A model generated the notes under the pieces. It saw only the letters and a list, made by a program, of their open reading frames with translations. It did not search any database and was not told the DNA's origin. A DNA stretch of 64,000 bases from Acholoe squamosa (Eukaryota > Annelida > Polychaeta > Phyllodocida > Polynoidae), in the NCBI GenBank assembly GCA_949317995.1, contig OX439041.1, positions 15,903,501 through 15,967,500 of the forward strand, given 5' to 3'. Within the stretch, counting starts at the first letter, position 1. Every line of letters starts with the position of its first letter. A program made the position numbers and the translations under genes. Below, one piece after another: positions 57,109 through 64,000 of the stretch.

Positions 57109-57369
57109 CTGAAATAAAAGAACATGTCATTTGGTCTTAAAAGGTGGTTTCTCATCCCTTTTTGGTTTCATTCATCAAAAGGTTTAGTACCTTTATGTTC
57201 ATATAAAGGTTGATCGATAGTAGTATTTTGTGGTGTTGAGACAGTTGATTCCAAAATTAGATTATGTATAGCTCAGACTAAAGTTGTCCGTGTAGATCTT
57301 GTACAGGTTTACTAGTATAAATATAGATATTTTGTTTGCTACCTAAGTTTCAGGTTCATAGTAGTATTA

Positions 57370-58095
57370 ACAATTTTCCTTCCTAAGCTTCTCTTATTTT
57401 TCTGATTTCCCATTTTCTAATTTCTTTTTCACATTGGAAAGTTTTAGATATTAATTTTCTCTCAGAAAGATTTTCAAAGAATTTTTGGAGAATTTTCTCA
57501 TTTTTTCAAAATTTCTCAAAGAAAGATTTTTCTTTTATCAATACTTGAAGGAATTTCTATAATAACATTTTCTTCATTTTTCATTCTTTTCTATAATAAG
57601 AGAATTTCAATGATTTCAATTCCAATATAATCATTGTAGATTTTCTGATTCCTTCAATAGAAGGTATTCTTTCAGAAATATTTCCACAATTTTCCATCTA
57701 AATGTTTTTAATAATAAAAGGGAAGTTCTACAGTACCCTTTTTTTCAAACAATTTCTTTTTCCATAATACCTTTTTGTTTTCAAAGATTTTTTTTCAATA
57801 GTCAAAAGGAATTTCTTCAATACCTTTTTTTGAGCAATTTCTTCTTTTTCGTTTTCTTTCAGTAATCGAGAGGATTTTAACAATTTTGTTTCCTTATCTA
57901 TCAAATAGAGATACTTGGAAACATTTCTTCAACTTTCCTTTTAAAATGTTTTTCGATGATCAAAGGGAATTTCATAATACCTTTTTTTTAACAATTTATT
58001 TCTTTTTAGTAGTCAAAAGGAATTTCTAAAATACCTTTTTTTCAAAAATCTTCTCTTTTTTTTTGCAATAAGTAATTTTTCTTTTTCCTAGTTGC
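57370..58095. repeat. T-rich degenerate tandem repeat, about 55-65-bp unit
   Basis: Recurring AAGGGAATTTC/AAAAGGAATTTC, ATACCTTTTTTT and AACAATTTCTTTTT words in the same order, six or more times. This is probably intronic or intergenic low-complexity DNA. Confidence 0.72.
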
Positions 58096-58446
58096 TCGGG
58101 GGTAACTATCAGGGGTCTTATTTTGAGGTATATGGAATTAGCCTTGGGGCAATTCCATTTTTTCGATGTGTAAATTTTGAAATCAATTAATATCTACTGG
58201 TTTGGGAACTAGTAGATTGTTTGATGGATTATTCAATCTGATGAAAGGCTGGTAACAATTTGTCCATTTTCCATATGAATATATGAAAATGGATTTATAC
58301 TTTAGACTGATGTTGTCTTTGTTGACCTATGACTTTGGTTCAGCACTGTGTGAGTACTGGGTCCAATAATTTGCAAAACTTGTCATAGTCTGATGGTAAT
58401 CAAATAATAGGGAATTCTGAAATAGTGTCCCTTATAATCTTTTAAT

Positions 58447-58632
58447 TCATCTGTGCATGACAGCCTGGTGTTCAGTTGTCATGTCTTGTGCTGCATATTC
58501 TAAATCAGCATTGATTAATTCACAATAAGCATCTATAACTTGGCTATAAGTTTTATAGCCTTTGATGTTTCTTATCCTTTTTTTCACCAATTTCATGGGT
58601 ATCAGCCAATGGGCTGGAATCTGGCTAACCAA
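58447..58632 (-). other. Short unrecognised ORF
   Basis: 61 codons on the minus strand including KLVKKRIRNIKGYKTYSQVI and CELINADLEYAAQDM, of ordinary protein composition. It is near other minus-strand coding remnants (59.4-60.7 kb) and the terminal exon at 57 kb, but has no clear splice sites. It could be an exon or element debris. Confidence 0.25.
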
Positions 58633-58699
58633 TCATTACACCTTTCTACTTTTAGTTTTTTTTTTTGTTTTTTTTTTGTTGTTTTTTTGTTTTGTTTTT

Positions 58700-58768
58700 T
58701 TATCCGCCATGAATATGACCTTAGCTGTCGGCTTGGCGTTAAACAACCATTACTCACTCACTCACTTT
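58700..58768 (+). mobile_element. 3' tail of a mollusc-type SINE/LINE
   Basis: ATCCGCCATGAATATGACCT, TAGCTGTCGGCTTGGCGTTA, AACAACCATTACTCACTCAC, then CTCA units. The GGCGTTAAACAACC plus CTCA-repeat tail is one I recall as a very common repeat ending in gastropod and bivalve genomes. Only the tail is present. It is preceded by poly-T/G. Confidence 0.6.
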
Positions 58769-59452
58769 TAGTTTTGGGTGATAAATGGTGCTAGATCTGC
58801 ATGTTTCAGTTTTGTGGGGGTAGCCACAAATTTCTAAACTTGGTATGGTGTCCCTTTTTAATGATGATGGTTAGAACTCCATTCTTTCTTAAAAATCATA
58901 CAATGGGTGTTATATATTCTAGAATTGCCAGTTTTTGGATTGAGGGGGGGTGGTGATAATTTTCCCTGCCTAGATGAACTGACTTGAGAATTAATTTTTG
59001 TTTTGATATAAGATTTAAATACGTTGGGCAACTCAATACCTAGAATAGTGGGTTAGTGAAATTCTGAAACATGCAAGGAGATTCTGATGGGATTTGAAAA
59101 TTTTGAACCTCAATAATTTTGAATGTTATAAAATTAATGGCATAGTTGGAGTTTGCTTTTTTTCCCCTTTTTTTTTTTACTCAATTTGGTTTGAGGACAA
59201 TTTTGATACAGGTTACAATTGTATCTGTATCATTCAAACAACTTGTGTCAAGGTTTATATAGATATAAGCAATTATACAGCCATTTTGAAAAGTAAAACT
59301 GAAATTTTGGTATTCTCACCCATATCCTTTGTGATGCATCTGTTGCTGGTATATAATCCCTGATTGAGATTGGGTATTGTCTCTGCTCTGTGAGCAACAG
59401 TTTCTAATTGTTCTAGGTGTTGACTTGGTGTAAATGATGTTGTTGTTAGGAG

Positions 59453-60729
59453 TCACAGTATACTAGCCCTTTGGCCATGTAATCCAGGTTTTGGAGTGAC
59501 ATTGCTGATCCTTGTGAATTTCCTTTTGGCCCCCATAGATTTAGAGCTTTTCCTTTCCTTGGTAGCCCTGGTTCCTTTGGGCTTGGCTGTGGAGTTAACA
59601 TGAGTAGTGTTGGTATCCTGGCTGCTGGGGCTGTCGTGTTGGCCAGTACAGCCGATGTTATGACCCTTACAGATTCCCAACTCCTTCTTTATATGTAATC
59701 AGGGTCATAATGCTTGCCTTTGTATATGCCCCTGGGGTCTGTGGCAGTGGTGGTGTTACCACTGCTGTTAGGGTACTCTCTGTATTTGCCACAGAGGCGA
59801 CAGATTTTATAGTCAGGGTCATTGTCTATGCTTTTGTCCATGTCCCTGTAGTTAACCAAAGATGTGCTTGTACCTTGGCTCTTTCTAAGGGATTTAGATT
59901 TATTCTTCTTATGGTGAGGGTCACAGTGTTTACCCTTCCATTTTGGGAACCTGTGGTCTGTGAAAGGTTCTATTGACCTGGGTGTTATGGGGTGTGAAGA
60001 AGGTTTGGATTTTGTTACCTTGTGTTGTTTGATTTTCCTGTCAATTTGATCCTGCCTATCCTGCCTGTCAATTTGATCCTGCCTATCCTGCCTATCCTGC
60101 CTATGCTGTTAGGGTACTCTCTGTATTTGCCACAGAGGCGACAGATTTTATAGTCAGGGTCATTGTCTATGCTTTTGTCCATGTCCCTGTAGTTAACCAA
60201 AGATGTGCTTGTACCTTGGCTCTTTCTAAGGGATTTAGATTTATTCTTCTTATGGTGAGGGTCACAGTGTTTACCCTTCCATTTTGGGAACCTGTGGTCT
60301 GTGAAAGGTTCTATTGACCTGGGTGTTATGGGGTGTGAAGAAGGTTTGGATTTTGTTACCTTGTGTTGTTTGATTTTCCTGTCAATTTGATCCTGCCTAT
60401 CCTGCCTGTCAATTTGATCCTGCCTATCCTGCCTATCCTGCCTTGATCTGATGGTGTGACGATACGTGTGGTGGGTTGGGTCAAGAATGGTTGTGAAGGT
60501 TGTGCTGCTACCAATTTCAGGAGTGCTGCTATCTGAGTCTTTTCAACTTTTCATGTGCACTTTCTCTTACCCTCCATGCCTGGGCTAGTGCTTTGTGCTG
60601 GATGTTATAAGTTTCTAGAGCTGTGGCTGCATCCTGTAATGACTTCTCATACCCTCTTATCTTCTCTGCTTCCTGTGTTGATGCTAATTTGTCCATGGTG
60701 TTAGTATATGAGGATTTGGTATTACTCAT
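59453..60729 (-). pseudogene. Decayed minus-strand coding region with Cys/His motifs and a duplicated segment
   Basis: The minus strand begins MSNTKSSYTNTMDKLASTQE (60727 downward), a 66-codon helical, coiled-coil-like stretch. After out-of-frame sequence come, twice over, GKHCDPHHKKNKSKSLRKSQ, YRDMDKSIDNDPDYK and ICRLCGKYREY. These are followed by a KGKHYDPDY segment and a final Lys/Arg-rich part (KERKSSKSMGAKRKF). Cys-His-type motifs in short, repeated exon-like blocks suggest a gag-like nucleic-acid-binding protein of a mobile element or a host gene with exon duplication. Stops and frame changes separate the parts. Not recognised. Confidence 0.35.
59764..60445 (+). repeat. Perfect 341-bp tandem duplication
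   Basis: GCTGTTAGGGTACTCTCTG at 59764 recurs at 60105, and I see no difference over 341 bp. The unit ends in short CCTGTCAATTTGATCCTGCC repeats, which could have mediated slippage. Identity points to a very recent event or an assembly error. Confidence 0.93.
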
Positions 60730-60794
60730 GGTGTTGGATGAGATAAGTTAAGATAGCACTGGTGAGGTGTTGGAATCACTGATGGTTGAGTGAC

Positions 60795-61140
60795 CTCACT
60801 GAGACCTCACTGATGTGTGGAAGACCTCACTGACATGTGGGAGATCTCACTGACAATTGGGAGACCTCACTGACATGTGGAAGACCTCACTGACGTGTGG
60901 AAGACCTCACTGATGTGCTGTGGATGTCACTGACATGCTGTTGACATCACTGATGGTTTGGTAACATCATATATGGCTTGGGAACGTCAAGAATGGTTTG
61001 GTAACATCACATATGGCTTGGGGACGTCGCATATGGTTTGGGAACGTCACAAATGGTTTGGTAATGTCACATATGGCTTGATAACATCATATATGGCTTG
61101 GGGACGTCACCTATGGCTTGGGAACGTCACAAATGGCCAC
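60795..61140 (+). repeat. Two adjoining short minisatellites (about 25-27 bp and about 23 bp)
   Basis: At 60795-60930, units of GACCTCACTGACATGTGGAA. At 60955-61140, units of GGCTTGGGAACGTCACAAAT and GGTTTGGTAACATCACATAT. The 61-codon Trp/Gly ORF over the second is repeat translation. Confidence 0.9.
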
Positions 61141-61445
61141 TGATGTGTGAGAGACCTCTCTGATATGTGGGACACCTCACTGATGACCTTTTGAAAAGAT
61201 TTTTGAAGGTCACTGGGTGGGTGGAGTGGTTTTTACTGTGAAGGTATTTCCTGGTAATACTGCCAGCTTGACAGATAAGAGCTTGAGTAATTTGGGATCT
61301 CAGTAAGAATATCAAGCTCTTATGTTGTGTTCCAGTTATCACTGGTTTATTCAAGCTTAGGCAGTAGTTATGTATCATTAATATAAATGTCAATAAAAAG
61401 GTAATTCACACACAGTAAATATAATAAGTCTTCCACTCCTATGTA

Positions 61446-61567
61446 TAATAATATCATTATCATTATCATCATTATCATCATCATCATCATCATCATTATC
61501 ATTATTATTTTTATTATTATTATTCTTATCATAAAAATGATACGTTGATGATGATGACGACGACGAC

Positions 61568-61661
<94 letters not shown>

Positions 61662-61662
61662 T
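61446..61662. repeat. (ATC)n/(GAT)n trinucleotide arrays, opposing orientation
   Basis: An ATTATC/ATCATC run at 61446-61510 is followed, after about 30 bp, by a (GAT)n run at about 61540-61662, its approximate complement. Together they can fold back. The poly-Ser ORF on the minus strand is a repeat translation. Confidence 0.95.
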
Positions 61663-63240
61663 CAGTTTGGCATGTTCAATCGCCCATAACTCAACCTGCA
61701 CACTTGTAACTGCGCATGTGGAGAGGGGTACCTGTCAGCTACCTTTAGGCTGTTGGGCATGCGCACAGGTTGCGCCAGTTTGTCTGTAGCACACCGGGAG
61801 CTCCAAACACTCTCATTAGCCTAGCTCCCTTAATAATAAGTCTTTTTACACCGGATTAAAACCATGATGTGTGCCTTGTATGGGCACATCCAGGCCATGT
61901 CCATTATCTGGGCCATGACGTGCATAAGCCAGTGTTAGGGATGCCGGAAGTTCACAACACCATCACCTTTGTAGCCTATAGTTAGTGTATGGTTGTCAGT
62001 GGACTGTGACGGCAGTCAGAATTGTCCCTAACATTAATTATTGTTAAGGGTTAGCGGACAGTGAAGACGGTCAGAATTGTCCATAATATGATTATTATTC
62101 CTTATATAGGGTCAGTGGACCATGAAGTCGGTCATCATAGTCCTTAGGGTTTATATAACACATAGCTGGTGATCAGTGGACTGTGAACGCTCATATGGAG
62201 GTATATGTATTCATGCCTCTTATTATATGCATTAATAAAATCATATGTTACAATTTATGGCATTATTAAAATGTATATATATGATACATCATTTCAGATA
62301 CAATACCTTTTGCCACTAGGGAGGGGCCTACTATGCTGTATTCTTCTATCATGGTATTTTACATAATCTTTTAAGGAAGCTATGGTAGAGCTAGAAATTC
62401 TAAGTGAAATAATAATCTGTTACTTTCTTTCTAGGAATATTATCAAAAATTACAAATCAGGTAGATGGGTGTTTGAATAAGCCACAGAATGATTGGAAAT
62501 GTTCTGTATATGCAAATAGACACTTCTAGAACTCAAAAATATGCATTTACTGCATGTTTACAAGGTTTTAATCTCAATGTCACAAAACAACTATGTTAAG
62601 AGTGTCCGTTACGCGTCCATTACGCCATATGGGGTCATATGAGGTCCTGGGGCCATATGAAGTACAAGGGATTTTAATAAATGACAGGCTGTAGCTTCGG
62701 TAATAATCATCCTATGAAAATTCTAAGGTTACCTACTCCCCCTAAATCGATACCAAGGAATCCAATGGTGCTATTCATTTTGTTCTATTCCAAATCGTTG
62801 CTTCTATTCCAAATCGCATGATTTTCCAAGAAAGAATCGTAGCTATATCATGAGATTCTATGTGCAAGCTCCTAAAGACCTCTATTTACCATTGCAATTA
62901 AGAAATTATTGGAAAAGAAAGATTTATTTTTGACTAATTTCTCACTTTTATTTGTTGCAAGCTCATGAGCTTGAGCCTTAGGTTCATAAAGGTGTCTGTA
63001 TCTAGTGGTATTTAATAATAGTAATAGTATTAGTGTGAGTTTACCCTATGGATAATATGCTACCGAAGGTTGTCTCAGAAGTATTCTGGCCCTACACATG
63101 GATAATGAGTAAAGACGAGAAGTGCATCCCAAGAAAGTCAAGTCAACATCTGGATTCATAACTAAAGGACTCTACAAAACAAAGATAAATAGGGGTCTAC
63201 CTGGAGGCATCATGCAGCCTCTAGAGGATCACCCTAATTT
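61663..63240. other. Noncoding stretch with a degenerate GTCAGTGGAC repeat
   Basis: At about 61993-62200 four or so diverged units of GGTCAGTGGACTGTGAA, RGTCAGAATTGTCC, TTATTATT occur. TGCGCATG/GCATGCGCAC words near 61710-61760 resemble NRF1 half-sites, but no gene start is visible. The rest is unremarkable. Confidence 0.5.
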
Positions 63241-64000
63241 CTTCTTTTTTTTTTGGACTTGCTGATTGCATTAATAAACTGCTATGTTCATTTAAATAAT
63301 GCTATAGAGCAGACCAAGTTTTATTGATTTTTCAAAGGAAAGTCACAAATGAAACAGTACAATAACTTCATGGATTTTGACTAATGTCAATATGAACACT
63401 ATCAGGAGATGGAAAAATAGGGACTGGCAATATTCACTCAATAGGTTATTAACATAGAAATTACAGACAAACAAACTAAAAGCAAAGAGAGATAGATAGT
63501 AAATAATATGTCATACATAGAGATTTGTGTCTCTATACATTATTTCAGTACATCATGATTACAGCTAGATACACCTTGTCTTGAGTTCAAATAAGTGATA
63601 ATTAGAGTTGGTGGTATATGCTGTTATATGCATATGGGAACATCAGCAATATCAATATGGATGTAAACATGAAAAAGGATATGAATGTGAGTATGAATAT
63701 GAATATGAAGCGGCGCGGTTTCCACACCTGCTTCTCATTGTCAATTATAACCCAATTTCAGGTTCAAACTTATATTTTCTATCTTCATCACACCCTCTTT
63801 GAATTTCACCTTTGTCGGAGCTTTCTGAATCTCCTCAGGTAGAGTATTCCAGAGAGCCACCCCTCTGTACCATGGCGATCTTTTATAGTGTCTAGTAATA
63901 ACCCTAGGTAGTTCAAAAACAATTTTCTTTTGAGACCTTGTATTATAAGATTGTGGTCTATTTAACACAGTCTTTGATTTCTTATACATTAATCATAATA
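63241..64000 (-). mobile_element. Second copy of the same LINE (3' end; continues past window)
   Basis: Poly-T at about 63244-63254 is followed by sequence nearly identical to 2621-3362, including the ATATGAATATGAAGCGGCGC stretch. The end of the RT ORF (63741 to about 63989 and beyond) has RSPWYRGVALWNTLPEEIQK. It is in the same orientation as the copy in ORF3 of copy A. The insertion point is about 63241; its target duplication partner is outside the window. Confidence 0.92.

Noticed and set aside
56559-57112. Solo LTR (TATA-like and AATAAA elements on the minus strand in a GC-richer block)
   Set aside because: No TG...CA ends or target duplication could be found. A splice acceptor plus in-phase frame, stop and poly-A signal fit a terminal exon and 3' UTR better.
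61390-61701. 103-codon ORF with poly-Ser and poly-Asp
   Set aside because: A direct translation of (GAT)n/(ATC)n microsatellites.

Overview
The window looks like intergenic DNA from an animal nuclear genome. A marine mollusc or another lophotrochozoan is most likely. The reasons are an AT-rich background, dense LTR, LINE and MITE debris, many minisatellites, splice-site-like signals, and a repeat tail at 58.7 kb (GGCGTTAAACAACCATT plus CTCA repeats) of a kind I associate with gastropod and bivalve genomes. That last point is from memory and was not checked. I see no bacterial operons, rRNA genes or CRISPR arrays.

The largest content is two copies of one unusual Ty3/Gypsy-type LTR retrotransposon. 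Copy A (1-7677) enters from the left, carries integrase, and ends in an LTR at 7293-7677. Copy B (22669-34982) is complete at 12.3 kb. It has 375/376-bp LTRs, a 4-bp GTAG target duplication, a large gag with a zinc knuckle, and a protease-RT-RNase H-integrase pol broken by one frameshift and one stop. Downstream of pol both copies carry a third, non-envelope-like reading frame (ORF3, originally about 970 codons by my estimate). It has a domain conserved between the copies, a pair of C2H2-like fingers (seen only in copy B) and a C-terminal coiled coil. A pair of perfect TGACGTCA sites lies upstream of ORF3 in both copies, with almost identical spacing and exactly the same distance (205 bp) to the ORF3 ATG. 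This accessory gene with a probable internal promoter is the best candidate here for something undescribed. Copy A's ORF3 is split by a 5'-truncated LINE (2604 to about 5120, minus strand). A second copy of that LINE enters at 63.24 kb.

Copy B sits inside the second unit of a 3,214-bp tandem duplication (18212-21425, and 21426-36944 once the element is removed). The units differ by only about 1%, while the LTRs differ by about 2.4%. This is the reverse of the expected order and suggests gene conversion, unequal exchange between haplotypes, or an assembly artefact.

The rest is mostly noncoding. It holds minisatellites (10.1-10.8, 41-42.6, 52.95-53.36, 60.8-61.1 kb), local duplications, several MITEs and foldback elements, and a dispersed TGTCCACA-rich repeat family (17.7, 50.2 and 51.5-52.2 kb). 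It also has a decayed dispersed-repeat gene at 13.3-13.9 kb, a tRNA-like sequence at 45.6 kb, and a compact cluster of regulatory-type motifs (four RFX X-box-like sites, CCAAT, M-box, forkhead, octamer) at 53.43-53.78 kb. Host coding evidence is thin: a probable terminal exon with a 3' UTR on the minus strand (56.65-57.11 kb), a doubtful Asn/Pro/Asp-repeat ORF (46.2-47.4 kb), and a decayed minus-strand coding region (59.4-60.7 kb).
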